Assembly (NCBI RefSeq): GCF_900106955.1
Contig: NZ_FNNI01000004.1
Span: 310,001 to 374,000 of the forward strand
Direction: 5' to 3'
Length of the DNA stretch: 64,000 nucleotides
From: Aidingimonas halophila
Lineage (GTDB): Bacteria > Pseudomonadota > Gammaproteobacteria > Pseudomonadales > Halomonadaceae
Both the position numbers and the translations under genes were made by a program. The notes below the pieces were generated by a model. That model did no database searches. It had not been told where the DNA came from and saw only the letters and a program-made list of their open reading frames with translations. Below, one piece after another: positions 24,611 to 33,655 of the stretch. The first letter of the stretch is position 1. Each line of letters begins with the position of its first letter.

Positions 24611-26326
24611 TTAGCTCCCTTGCGCTGCCAGAGTCGGCGTGTTGCACGGTCCGATATCAATGAGCTCATCGGCAAGCGCAAGCACCTGCTCACGGTGGCT
24701 TACTACGATCAGGGTCTCAACGCGTGCTCTTAGCGTCTGCATGAGCTGAATCTCGCGGACACTATCCAGCGCTGCTGTGGGTTCATCGAGTATCATGGTG
24801 CGTGTGCCGCGCAGTAGCGCTCTGCCAATGGCGATGCGCTGCTGCTCACCACCGGAAAGATTCCTTCCCTGTACGCCGACATTCCGATCCAGCACACCTT
24901 CGCCAGAGGTTTCACCGCCGATCCGTTCTAGATCCAGGAGTTCTACGAGTGCCAGCAGCTCCTGGTCAGGGACGGGCTGAGGGTGCGCGTAAAGTAAATT
25001 CTCGCGAACGCTACCGCTAAAGATCAGCGGCGCTTGGGGGACTACGCTCACTTCGCCAAGGATGTCCTCCGGAGAAAGTTGGCGAACACTGACACCGTGG
25101 AAAAGAATCTCGCCGGCCGCCTGAGGCTCGAGCCCCAGAAGGGTCCTCAACAGTGTGGACTTTCCGCTTCCGGATGGGCCGCGCACACCGTACATCTTGC
25201 CAGCCTGAATTTCCGCACTGAGCGGCATGGCGGAAGTGGCGTCATCGGCGCGTAGAGTAACGTAGCGTAGCGTGAATACAGGCTGTTGATGATCAAGAGT
25301 GATATCGGATGCGGCCTGGGGCTCGGTCGGCAGGTCGAGATACCTAAGGCCGTCACCGAGGGCGACGTAGTTCTTCTTGAGGTCGATCAGCGCCGCCGCG
25401 ATCATGACGAACGGGGAGGTGAGTTGAACCACATAGTTAGTGATCATGATGAAATCGCCGACTTGATAGCGCTGGCGTAGCGTTTCGCTGACGGTATAGA
25501 GCGTGAACCCACCCAGCACGAGGCCCACAGCGAGAATTTGTCCACCCATCAAGCCGCTGAGCTTTGCATGGGTCCCGTATACCGTGTGGACGTAGGTGCG
25601 CAGATGCTGCTCGAGCGTGCGTTCTTCATGGCCAGCAGCGAGGTTGATCTTGATGTCGTACAGGGCTCGTAGGCGCTCCGCAAGGAATTCACTCAGTTGC
25701 GTATGCGTCTGATAGAAGTTCTTGTGGATGCGGGTTGTCATATCGGCAATTCGGTAGGTCAGTACGAAGAGCACAACGATGGCCAGGATGAAGGCGACGG
25801 CGAAGGTAAGGTTTATCACCTGCCAGAGAATACCGAAGACGAAGCAGAGCTGGATGATCACAGGCGTGATGGTCCAGAAAATGGCGTGGTTGATCAGGCC
25901 AAAACTGCTCATTGCGCGGTTCACATCCGCCATGACCACACCTGTATCGAGCTGATGCTGTGCTTGGTAAGGCAAGCGCAAGAGACGTCGCACAACACTC
26001 GAATAAACGGCCGCATCGCACCTGGCCATCACGTAGGAACTCGCGAGATTCTTTCCCCACTCCATCATGTTGCTCAACGTCCAGCCGACCGCATAGGCAG
26101 TAGCGAAGACGTAGATCATGCCCACTACCGCCTCACCCGACTCCTCTACTAAGAGGTTGGTCGTCTGCCGTAGCAAATAGGGAACCGCTGCACCCACTGC
26201 CGCTATGCTGATCATGAGCAGCAGTACCAGTATGAGGTGGACGAAAAATCGCGGATAGCGTGAGCGGACCAGCTCGAGCCCGCGCCGATAGGTCGTCACA
26301 TAGGATAATGGATACGTAGCTTTCAT
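24611..26326 (-). CDS. ABC exporter, permease fused to ATPase (lasso D protein)
   Basis: 571 aa. The six-helix membrane domain covers residues 1-330, the nucleotide domain 340-571 with Walker A GPSGSGKST, signature LSGGEQQR and Walker B MILDEPTAALD. McjD-type exporters secrete the mature lasso peptide and give self-immunity. There is no C39 peptidase domain, in line with leader removal by the B2 protein. It sits between B2 (15 bp upstream) and the cyclase. Confidence 0.88.
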   Translation of the reverse strand: MKATYPLSYVTTYRRGLELVRSRYPRFFVHLILVLLLMISIAAVGAAVPYLLRQTTNLLVEESGEAVVGMIYVFATAYAVGWTLSNMMEWGKNLASSYVMARCDAAVYSSVVRRLLRLPYQAQHQLDTGVVMADVNRAMSSFGLINHAIFWTITPVIIQLCFVFGILWQVINLTFAVAFILAIVVLFVLTYRIADMTTRIHKNFYQTHTQLSEFLAERLRALYDIKINLAAGHEERTLEQHLRTYVHTVYGTHAKLSGLMGGQILAVGLVLGGFTLYTVSETLRQRYQVGDFIMITNYVVQLTSPFVMIAAALIDLKKNYVALGDGLRYLDLPTEPQAASDITLDHQQPVFTLRYVTLRADDATSAMPLSAEIQAGKMYGVRGPSGSGKSTLLRTLLGLEPQAAGEILFHGVSVRQLSPEDILGEVSVVPQAPLIFSGSVRENLLYAHPQPVPDQELLALVELLDLERIGGETSGEGVLDRNVGVQGRNLSGGEQQRIAIGRALLRGTRTMILDEPTAALDSVREIQLMQTLRARVETLIVVSHREQVLALADELIDIGPCNTPTLAAQGS

Positions 26327-26341
26327 AGCTGGCTCTTTGAT

Positions 26342-27040
26342 CTAGATTTCAACGATCGGACACATTCTCTCGGGTAAGTTCGGGTCATCGCCTAGCACTT
26401 GTCCCCCGACTTCAACCCAAGCGTGTGATAAGAAATCGTACCGCTGAACTCCTATGCGGAACGTGGGACAGATACCGTGTGAAAGAAGTAGCCGTGACAG
26501 CGACATGGAATACTCCAGACACTCCACACGATAAGGTACCCAGAGTGCTACCTCTGCTATGGCTGCAGCAGCGCTCGCGCAAATTCGCTTGTGCTCACTG
26601 GATTCCGGCGGCAAATGTATCGAATCCGCGCGTGTCGCTTTTAATGCACGCAGGCTATTCATCGCGGTGTGAAATCCCCTCGTCGATAGCAAAGCCTTCG
26701 TCCAAAGCAAAGTCTGCAGTGCGCGAAGGCGTATCCCTCTAGCTGGGGCGGTCTGGTGGAATTGGCGAGCAAACCGCCACTCATAGTCGCCAATCCCATG
26801 CTCGCGTACGGACACTCTCCGGATCGCCTGCCGCTGGCTGGTGAGTTCGAGTATTCCCACGTCGAGCAGCGCCCGGACGACCTCTGCCTGTTCACCACCC
26901 TCTATTAGTGCCGATTCAAGTTCCAGGCTGGTCGGTGCCTCAAGGACTACGTAACGGTCTGCTCGCTCATCAAGGATGATGAATTCACCGTTAAGTAGGA
27001 CGTAGTGAGCATATTGGCTAAACGTGGGATAAACCTCCAT
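26342..27040 (-). CDS. Lasso peptide B protein: fused B1 (RRE) and B2 protease
   Basis: 232 aa from the ATG at 27040 (GGAG upstream); an extension to 27115 is possible but begins among hairpins. Residues 1-80 form a PqqD-like leader-recognition element (FSQYAHYVLLNGEFIILDERADRYVVLE). The rest is the transglutaminase-like protease with cysteine in RVECLEYSMSL, histidine and Asp region in FLSHAWVEVGGQVLGDDP. It recognises the leader and cuts it off. Fusion of B1 and B2 is common in proteobacterial lasso clusters. Confidence 0.85.
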   Translation of the reverse strand: MEVYPTFSQYAHYVLLNGEFIILDERADRYVVLEAPTSLELESALIEGGEQAEVVRALLDVGILELTSQRQAIRRVSVREHGIGDYEWRFARQFHQTAPARGIRLRALQTLLWTKALLSTRGFHTAMNSLRALKATRADSIHLPPESSEHKRICASAAAAIAEVALWVPYRVECLEYSMSLSRLLLSHGICPTFRIGVQRYDFLSHAWVEVGGQVLGDDPNLPERMCPIVEI

Positions 27041-27110
27041 GGCATGGCTCCGTGGTTTGCTACGCAGAAGATGGCCGCACGCACAGGGCGGAACAGAGAG
27101 GTGATGATAT

Positions 27111-27154
27111 GGCATGCCGCACTGGGTACGGCATGCCGACGGGGCATTCGCCCC
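27111..27154 (-). terminator. Tandem hairpins after the precursor gene (attenuator)
   Basis: GGGGCATTCGCCCC at 27141-27154 lies right behind the precursor stop. A second stem formed by two GGCATGCC copies (27111-27118 and 27130-27137) follows. No U-run is present. Such structures often lower read-through from an abundant RiPP precursor into the maturation genes, or protect its mRNA. Confidence 0.5.
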
Positions 27155-27304
27155 TTAGGACCATGGAGCCCGGTAAACAGCATAGGTACCCTCAATAATG
27201 GCACCGCCGCCTGTCCCGCGGATTGCACTGCTCGCTGTGAAGGTAGACGTCTTTTGACGTAGCACGCTGGGAAGGTGCTTCTTCACGATATGTTGCTTCA
27301 ACAT
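27155..27304 (-). CDS. Lasso peptide precursor
   Basis: 49 aa from the ATG at 27304, with AAGGAG seven bases upstream. The leader would be residues 1-29, ending TASSAIR. The best core is residues 30-49, GTGGGAIIEGTYAVYRAPWS, with Gly1 joined to Glu9 to make a 9-residue ring and an 11-residue tail whose bulky Tyr, Arg and Trp could act as plugs. The usual Thr at -2 is Ile here, which is atypical. A 7-residue ring starting at GGGAIIE is an alternative. It is the first gene of the operon with B, D and C proteins, the standard position for a lasso precursor. Confidence 0.8.
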   Translation of the reverse strand: MLKQHIVKKHLPSVLRQKTSTFTASSAIRGTGGGAIIEGTYAVYRAPWS

Positions 27305-27381
27305 GTCTATCTCCTTGTATGGCGTTGTTTCAATTCCGACGTCGGCACCTATGAGGTTATCGGGCATGGTCAGATTGCGCG

Positions 27382-27399
27382 CCTATCCATCCGGATAGT
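27382..27399. promoter_or_regulatory. Candidate lux-type box upstream of the lasso operon
   Basis: CCTATCCATCCGGATAGT, with perfect 6-bp arms CTATCC/GGATAG, lies 78 bp upstream of the precursor start. It differs from the luxI-side box at two positions only. Confidence 0.55.
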
Positions 27400-27674
27400 C
27401 ATAGGCTGGCTTATCCCCGCCTTCGGGCAACACTTGCTCTATCCCTGTGATCCATGACACGTCTGCCACTTGCTAGCCTGCCAGCTAACAGCCAGTTATC
27501 GATATCAGCCATGGAGAAGAGGGATAGGCTTGATTTAGTGCCAGATAGTGAAGCGTGATTAGGTAGCGACTTGTGAATTATTAAACTTCTTCTGATCGGA
27601 TATCGGTGAATGTGGAGCTTGTTTGTCCATCTTGTCGATCTGTACTTTGTCGCTGGGTATGACGTTATTGCCGG

Positions 27675-28550
27675 TTAACATTCCTTTGCTCTCCATCTTT
27701 CTTGGGTAGTCAGAAGCAGGCCAATCACAATCAGCGCTGCTCCGATAAAATCCGTAGTGCGTAATGACTCACCCAGTACCAGGTAAGCGAGCAGGACGCC
27801 AAAAAACGGATTGAGAAGGTGATAAGTCGATGCCGTTGCGGCTCCGCTGATTCGAATAAGCACCAGCCAGAGACTCATTCCACCGATGGTGACGACCATT
27901 ACCAAATGCGCAACGGCAATCATCGTACTGGTGGAAGGCATGGCAAGCGGTTGTCCGAACGCTAAGGCTATGGGCAGGAGTACTGTGGTCCCGGCAATGG
28001 ACTGCCAGAAATTGGCTTGCAAGACGGGAAGGCCTGTTCCTCGGCCGCGAAAGAACACGGTGCCACTCGCGAAGGCAAGCATGCCTGCTGTGGCCATCAG
28101 GACTCCCCAGATATCGATTGTTATGCCGCTAGCACCCCCTGAGATGACGACCACGCCAACCAAGCCTAGCGCCGCGCCGAGTAGCTTTATCGGCGAGAGT
28201 GGTTCTATACCCCACCATGCAGAAATTAATCCGGTAGCAAGCGGTGCGCAGCTCACAATAACGATAACGACCTGGGGTCGAACCGTTTGCAACGCAGCAA
28301 AGCTCAACCCAAGATAGAGTGCGTTGTTAAGAACGCCGAGCAGCAGGCCGTGCCTGATGGCGATGCGGTTATTTATGAATCCTCCGCTAATAAGGCAAAC
28401 AGGAAGCATCAGTAGTGCGCTTAATAAGAACCGAATGGCTAGGAGAGTGAAAGGGTCGAAATCATCGAGCGCAACGGCTCCAGCAATGAATGCCGAACTC
28501 CAGATCATACTGAAAATAATGACTAAGCCGGCTAGCACAAGATTGTTCAT
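27675..28550 (-). CDS. EamA/DMT family transporter, copy 2
   Basis: 291 aa with ten predicted helices and two EamA repeats (start LVLAGLVIIFSMIWSSAFIAGAVAL; second half from IWGVLMATAGMLAFASGTVFF). Divergent from a LysR gene at 28931. It is not a close copy of the one at 18978, so the two pairs look like independent acquisitions or old paralogues. Substrate unknown. Confidence 0.85.
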   Translation of the reverse strand: MNNLVLAGLVIIFSMIWSSAFIAGAVALDDFDPFTLLAIRFLLSALLMLPVCLISGGFINNRIAIRHGLLLGVLNNALYLGLSFAALQTVRPQVVIVIVSCAPLATGLISAWWGIEPLSPIKLLGAALGLVGVVVISGGASGITIDIWGVLMATAGMLAFASGTVFFRGRGTGLPVLQANFWQSIAGTTVLLPIALAFGQPLAMPSTSTMIAVAHLVMVVTIGGMSLWLVLIRISGAATASTYHLLNPFFGVLLAYLVLGESLRTTDFIGAALIVIGLLLTTQERWRAKEC

Positions 28551-28930
28551 TCAGCCTCCTACAAGCGGTAGCTTGCTTCCTGCCTATATCCTTTGGAGCA
28601 CATGGTGGATGGGGGAGTGAAGGAATGGGAAATTAATTGTTTGATATTCATAATCAGTTAGGCTGATTTTGAACGTTGATGAGCTATATGATGGGCTCTA
28701 CTCTCTGGACTCATTCGTCGCTGGAATCCCAAGTTGCGGATCTGCTGAACGAGCTGCTGACCTGGGGCGCCTCAGGTCAGTCAATACAGGACAAGTCTTT
28801 TCCTGTTGCGGCATGCCGCCCAGCAACTGGAGGACAGTGATGACAGCCATGAAAGGATGTAAAACGAAGGAGCTGGGTTCTTTACCAATCAGGTCATCGA
28901 TAATTCGGTAATGATAGTGCGGAGTTTTAT
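28551..28930. other. Intergenic region between EamA and LysR
   Basis: 380 bp without a supportable gene. Small open frames on both strands have no ribosome binding site or family match. It should contain the divergent promoters of the exporter and its regulator. Confidence 0.5.
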
Positions 28931-29899
28931 ATGTTTGATTGTCAACCGTCATCCTTGGGCGATAGGCGTGTCACCCTTGAGCATCTGCGCGCTTTCGTAC
29001 TTTTAGCCGAAGGCAAGGGATTTCAGCAGGCAGGTCTTCAGCTTTACCGCAGCCAGTCTGCTGTCACGCAAAGCTTAAAACGGCTGGAAGACATATTGGG
29101 GTGTAAGTTACTGGAACGTCGCCAAGGCCACATTATGGGCTTGACGGCAGACGGTGAACGATTTCTACCAGCCGCCAATGAGATTCTGACTCGAACGTCT
29201 GAGGCAGTGAGTGCCATGAAGCAACCGGAAATTGCCGGACGCTTGCTTATTGGCGTTCCGGATGACTTCAAGGTTGTGGATCTCCATGATGCCATTTCTC
29301 GGTGTGCTGAGCTGAACCGAAATCTGCGTCTAGAAGTCGTCTCTGCGCTTTCTTCGCAACTACTCTACCAGATTGACAATAGTGGACTTGACCTCGTCAT
29401 CCTAAAGTGCCTGGAAGATTTTGTACCAAGCGATAAGCGCTGGAGGAGTCATCTGTTGCGGAGAGAACCGCTCCATTGGGTGGCTGCACAACGGCATGTT
29501 TTTGAAAGTATGTCTGAAGTACCACTCGTCATCTTTCCTGATGGGTGTTGCTATAGGAGTGCAGCGCTTTTGGCATTGGATCGCAATGGTAAGCATGGGT
29601 ACGGTGCCTATGTAAGCGCATCGTATGAGAATATTCGTGCTGCCGTGTCGGCTGGCCTTGGTATCGGTGTTCTGCCCGCAAGTGCGCTTGCAAACGCACA
29701 TATCATTCTAGGCAAGCAAGAGGGTTTTCCGGAATTACCCATGGTGGAACTCGTTATGATTCAAGCAACAGATAAGTACGCTACCAAGCAGTTGGCAGAC
29801 TTTCTCTCTCATTCCGCAACTATGAATCCGCGAAACGTTAATGAATATAGTGATCATAATGTGTCAGCGGAATCCCCAAGTGCGGGCATTCTTGGCTGA
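28931..29899 (+). CDS. LysR family transcriptional regulator
   Basis: 322 aa. The winged helix spans about residues 15-75 (LEHLRAFVLLAEGKGFQQAGLQLYRSQSAVTQSLKRLE), then an effector domain with RLLIGVPDDFKVVDLHD and SAGLGIGVLPASAL. It probably controls the divergent EamA exporter. The C-terminal 25 residues are polar and look like an extension. Confidence 0.85.
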   Translation: MFDCQPSSLGDRRVTLEHLRAFVLLAEGKGFQQAGLQLYRSQSAVTQSLKRLEDILGCKLLERRQGHIMGLTADGERFLPAANEILTRTSEAVSAMKQPEIAGRLLIGVPDDFKVVDLHDAISRCAELNRNLRLEVVSALSSQLLYQIDNSGLDLVILKCLEDFVPSDKRWRSHLLRREPLHWVAAQRHVFESMSEVPLVIFPDGCCYRSAALLALDRNGKHGYGAYVSASYENIRAAVSAGLGIGVLPASALANAHIILGKQEGFPELPMVELVMIQATDKYATKQLADFLSHSATMNPRNVNEYSDHNVSAESPSAGILG

Positions 29900-30091
29900 G
29901 GTGAGGGTGTCAGTTACAGAGTTATGCTTGTCTTGGCAATATGAGTGAAGGTAGTCCGGGTTTGTCATTGCGCTTTCATCGATACAGAGTCAGGTTAATT
30001 CTTGAGTGGCCGGGCTGGTCGAGCGGTACCGCAGTCGGCACGCATTAGCCGAGCGTTCGAAAGTCGGGAGACGGTTCTGCAGGAGGTATGG

Positions 30092-30988
30092 GTGCCAGAG
30101 AAGTTCGTTTCGTTAGGTGGCAGGTCACTTTGGAGTCAGTCGATAGGTCCCGACCAGGGAGATACGATTCTTCTGGTGGCAGGCGCCAATGCATCAGCCT
30201 TGATGTGGCCGGATGAATTCGTCGATTTGCTCGTTTCCCAGGGATATCGCGTGATCCGATATGATCATCGCGATACGGGGCGCTCTACCGTCATGGCGTT
30301 TGATCAGAATCCCTATACCGTGGAGGACCTGGCGGCAGACGCTGTGTCGATTCTCGATGCCTGGGAAGTGGATAAGGCGCATTTCGTAGGCTTATCGATA
30401 GGCGTGACGTTAGGCCAAGTTCTTGCGCTGGATCATCCAGACCGATTAATGAGCCTGACGCTGATGTGTGGAGCGGCGCTTGATGTGGACTTCGTGGGCA
30501 ATATTGCACGCGCCTTTTCAGGAGAGAGTTCGCCGGATGGTTTGCCCTTGCCCAATAAAGAGGTACTTGAAGCGCTTTCTGCGCGAGCCATACCCTCCGG
30601 GAGCATGGAAGAAGAGCTGGATCGTCGTGTTAACGAGTGGAGGCTCCTGTCAGGAGATCGACTTGAATTTGACGAGTCAGACTTCCGGCTGCGTGAGCAA
30701 CGCTGTATCGATCACGCCGGGACATGGGCGCAGCCTGGGAATCACGCGATGGCAACGCCTGTATCACTCCGGCGGGGGCAAGAATTAAGCAAGGTGGGCG
30801 TTCCCGCCTTGGTGATTCAAGGTTCCGAGGACCCACTCAACCCACCACCCCATGGCAAGCACATCACAGACCTGCTGCCAAATGGCCGGCTGGTAGAAAT
30901 TGACGGGCTCGGCCATTGCCTACCAAAGGCGTTGCTGCCGCGCATAGCCGATGAAATTACCAATCATGCTGCGGGTGTTATTAGTTAA
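30092..30988 (+). CDS. Alpha/beta hydrolase
   Basis: 298 aa from GTG 30092, which has a perfect AGGAGG at 30081-30086; a longer TTG start lacks one. The triad is visible: nucleophile Ser in FVGLSIGVTLG, acid in IQGSEDPLNPP, and His in DGLGHCLPK. RYDHRDTGRST holds the HRDTGRS motif of the family, close to haloperoxidase and esterase types. The substrate is unknown. A deleted copy lies at 34573-34942. Confidence 0.85.
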   Translation: MPEKFVSLGGRSLWSQSIGPDQGDTILLVAGANASALMWPDEFVDLLVSQGYRVIRYDHRDTGRSTVMAFDQNPYTVEDLAADAVSILDAWEVDKAHFVGLSIGVTLGQVLALDHPDRLMSLTLMCGAALDVDFVGNIARAFSGESSPDGLPLPNKEVLEALSARAIPSGSMEEELDRRVNEWRLLSGDRLEFDESDFRLREQRCIDHAGTWAQPGNHAMATPVSLRRGQELSKVGVPALVIQGSEDPLNPPPHGKHITDLLPNGRLVEIDGLGHCLPKALLPRIADEITNHAAGVIS

Positions 30989-31024
30989 AGCGCTCTAACC
31001 CGGATATTGCACCGGGCTACCTGG

Positions 31025-31455
31025 CCAGTTTCAGGAAGAGGTCTTGTTCCGGGTACTGACATGCTTGAACTCCGAGCCCTGGAATTTGTGTACCGTCATC
31101 GCGAACACGGTTTGCACCGCGTGCAGGCGAGAGGGCAGCACCCAGCGGATAGGCTTTTCCGGGTCGCTGGTGGGAAAGGCGACGCGTAACAGTGTTTTAC
31201 CCGGCGTGCGCGGGTCGTGTACCGCTAGCGTGATGCCGATATTGCCGTTCATCAGTTTCAGGCCGTAGTCGTTTTGGGTGACGAGTACCGGGCGGCCTTC
31301 ATACCAGCCTTTTCTTCCAGCGTGACATCACTCCCGTACAGCAGCTTTTCGCTGCGCAACGTTTTGGCGATGCTCAGGTTCTGGCTTTTTTCTACTCCCC
31401 AGGGACCTTTGCGCAGTGTGCATAGCAGTTGGAAATGGCTGTAGGCGCTGAGCAT
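31025..31455 (-). pseudogene. recD C-terminal fragment, frameshifted
   Basis: On the minus strand LCTLRKGPWGVEKSQNLSIAKTL continues after a frame change to MNGNIGITLAV and WVLPSRLHAVQTVFAMTVHKFQGSEF, the helicase motif VI region of RecD (exonuclease V alpha). Only the last 140 residues or so remain. A native recD is presumably elsewhere; this is debris at an island edge. Confidence 0.7.
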
Positions 31456-31608
31456 GTCTCTGGTTCCTTAGTATATGGATGGCCTTATGAATCCCTGGGT
31501 TCATTGCGTGCGGCTTATCAGTCATCTTCTCAAATACAAAAGAATCTAATATATTCAATGCAAGCACGGGGTTTTAAAGATACACCAACACGATCTGTGG
31601 GCATTAGT

Positions 31609-32043
31609 ATGGCAATGAAAGATGATGTGGATCGCCAGATTATCGAAATTCTCAAAATAAACGCCAGAGAGAGGTTTTCTGACATTGCGCGCCGTGTCAA
31701 TCGCTCAAGGACCGCAGTAGAAAAACGGATTGAGCGCTTAGAAGCGGATGGAATTATTCAAGGCTATAATGTTGTATTGTCCAGTGATACCGAGAGGTCA
31801 GAAAAGCTCGGTGGGTTTGTTATTATTACCCACGTAGATGGTGCGCAATGTGAAAATTTGTTAAATGATTTGTCGGTCTTCGGTATTATTAAACGGAGAT
31901 GCTCAGTATATGGAGAAATGGATCTAGTTCTAGAGATAGAGTACAATACGCTCGAAGAAATGATGGAGCTAAAGTACTATCTTATGGAGCATGCCAATGT
32001 CAAGAGTGTATCTATTTTACCCGTAATCAAGGAGTGGGTGTGA
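31609..32043 (+). CDS. AsnC/Lrp family transcriptional regulator
   Basis: 144 aa from ATG 31609 (ATG 31615 also possible). The helix-turn-helix is DRQIIEILKINARERFSDIARRVNRSRTAVEKRIERLEADGIIQGY, followed by the RAM domain (GGFVIITHVDG... LVLEIEYNTLEEMMEL). Lrp-type regulators sense amino acids. Tail-to-tail with the amino acid permease gene, with 17 bp between, it likely controls the permease-cupin-YqcI group. Confidence 0.85.
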   Translation: MAMKDDVDRQIIEILKINARERFSDIARRVNRSRTAVEKRIERLEADGIIQGYNVVLSSDTERSEKLGGFVIITHVDGAQCENLLNDLSVFGIIKRRCSVYGEMDLVLEIEYNTLEEMMELKYYLMEHANVKSVSILPVIKEWV

Positions 32044-32060
32044 CCCCACTCCTAACTTCA

Positions 32061-33317
32061 TTAATACACCCTGGCTTTTTTTGGTCTAGCTTTTAGGTAA
32101 AATGTCGATATAGAAAGAGCCAAGATAATAAGTGGGTAAATGATGTTGAAGCCTTGCAGGGTTACAATGGCTATGCAAACGAATATACCAAGAAAAGCAA
32201 TCATTTTTTCTAGGAACTTCTCCGCCAGCTTGACCAAGACTAAGGCAGAAAGCCCATAGAGAATTATGAAGTTTTGCCCTGCTAACGACAAGAGATTGTC
32301 GACTCCCATGAATCCCAGCCAGTCTAAAATAACAACAAAGCTGAAGATGAAAATAATGCTAACAAGCGAATGATAGGGTTGCCCCTTTGTTAGCCTCAGT
32401 ATAAAGGGTGGCGCAATTCCTTCTTGAGCTAGAGAATAAACCATTCTCGAGACTCCCCATCCAGCCGCGCTAAGATTCGCAAATATCAAGGTTATAGCGA
32501 CAACTCCGACGACATTTTTTCCGTATGCGCCCAAATGGTTATTTATAATAGTTATAAATGGTGATTCATAGGCGTTACCGAGGTCGGCGCGTTGAACAAC
32601 GTAAGCCATTACCAGATAGAGCACTACAGCAATAACGAACGAAAGCCACATTGCTAATGGAAGGTCTTTCTTAGGATTCTTAAACTCACCAGTAATATTT
32701 GCACCCACCTCCCAGCCGGTGAATGCAAAAAAAATCATAGGAACAGCGACCCAAATCATTTTCATTTCACTGAATGAGCTGGGTATCGCAAAAGAGTGTG
32801 TGGTGGGTTCGTTTGAAACGAGGAATAACGATAGAAGAGCCAGTCCAGTTAGGAAAACCACAAGCACCCAGGAAAGCCATTGGTTCAGCTTACCTGCCAT
32901 CTCAACAGACTGTAGATTAAGTAAAAGCACTGCAGCAAGGATAAGTAGCGCGTACATGTGTGCCTGACCACCAAAGGTGTTGCTTGCATAGTATCCTCCA
33001 GTCAATGCAATCGCTGGTAACCCGAGTAGTACCGCTCCAAGGAACATCAACGAAGCAATTATGTAAGCAAACCTACCGTAGGCTTGTTGTACGTACGATG
33101 CTATCCCTCCCGGTCCGGGGTATCGGCACCCCAGAATGATGAAGATGATGAACAAAGGAGAAGCCAGGACAGCACAGAGAATCCAGGAGGTCATCGAGAG
33201 ATCACCGATCTTTTGCACCGTCAGTCCTGGAAGCACCAATAATCCTGCCCCAAGAACGATATTTATGAAGAGTGCCGCTCCCCGCCATGCGGAGAGGGTT
33301 TTTTGTAATTCGGCCAT
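32061..33317 (-). CDS. APC superfamily amino acid permease
   Basis: 418 aa with about 12 predicted helices. It has the APC entrance GAALFINIVLGAGLLVLPG and FFAFTGWEVGANITGEFKNPKKDLP, close to the YjeH-type exporters of hydrophobic amino acids. In operon order it follows the YqcI-like and cupin genes, so it may carry their substrate or product. Low-GC, unlike the native chromosome. Confidence 0.82.
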   Translation of the reverse strand: MAELQKTLSAWRGAALFINIVLGAGLLVLPGLTVQKIGDLSMTSWILCAVLASPLFIIFIILGCRYPGPGGIASYVQQAYGRFAYIIASLMFLGAVLLGLPAIALTGGYYASNTFGGQAHMYALLILAAVLLLNLQSVEMAGKLNQWLSWVLVVFLTGLALLSLFLVSNEPTTHSFAIPSSFSEMKMIWVAVPMIFFAFTGWEVGANITGEFKNPKKDLPLAMWLSFVIAVVLYLVMAYVVQRADLGNAYESPFITIINNHLGAYGKNVVGVVAITLIFANLSAAGWGVSRMVYSLAQEGIAPPFILRLTKGQPYHSLVSIIFIFSFVVILDWLGFMGVDNLLSLAGQNFIILYGLSALVLVKLAEKFLEKMIAFLGIFVCIAIVTLQGFNIIYPLIILALSISTFYLKARPKKARVY

Positions 33318-33338
33318 TTGAATTTCTCCGTCCAGAAT

Positions 33339-33653
33339 TTAGCTAAGCCAGTTAAGAACATCCCGAAAGTAAATCGTGTAGACGCACCCTTCATTTGAAG
33401 CCGTCGACTTATGCAACGTTCCGGCAGGAAGAACCACATACTCTCCAGGACCGCAGGTTACTTCTTTAGATTCGACACCAAAAGTGATGCTTCCTTGAAT
33501 AATAATTAGAGTCTCATCTGTCTCATGTTTGTGCCAATTATGAATGTGTTTTGGACCGTCCCTCTGAAGTTCCACGCATCCTTGCTCAGGAAGAAGAGAA
33601 ATCAACGTCGAAAGACTGATATTGTCAATTGATCCACTAATGAATTTTCTCAC
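33339..33653 (-). CDS. Small cupin-domain protein
   Basis: 104 aa, one cupin barrel. Motif 1 is HNWHKHETDETLIIIQG with two His and a Glu, motif 2 is GPGEYVVLPAGTLHKS with the third His, so a mononuclear metal site is complete. It begins 2 bp after the YqcI/YcgG gene. Small cupins next to haem N-oxygenase-like genes could tailor an N-hydroxylated product, but that is speculation. Confidence 0.75.
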   Translation of the reverse strand: MRKFISGSIDNISLSTLISLLPEQGCVELQRDGPKHIHNWHKHETDETLIIIQGSITFGVESKEVTCGPGEYVVLPAGTLHKSTASNEGCVYTIYFRDVLNWLS

Positions 33654-33655
33654 TG

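Noticed and set aside
27154-27155. Lasso core starting at GGAIIE with Thr at -2
   Set aside because: This would satisfy the Thr rule but give a 6-residue ring, smaller than any known lasso ring.
28669-28952. Small genes between the second EamA and LysR genes
   Set aside because: No ribosome binding sites, no family match, and both strands open equally; more likely promoter region.
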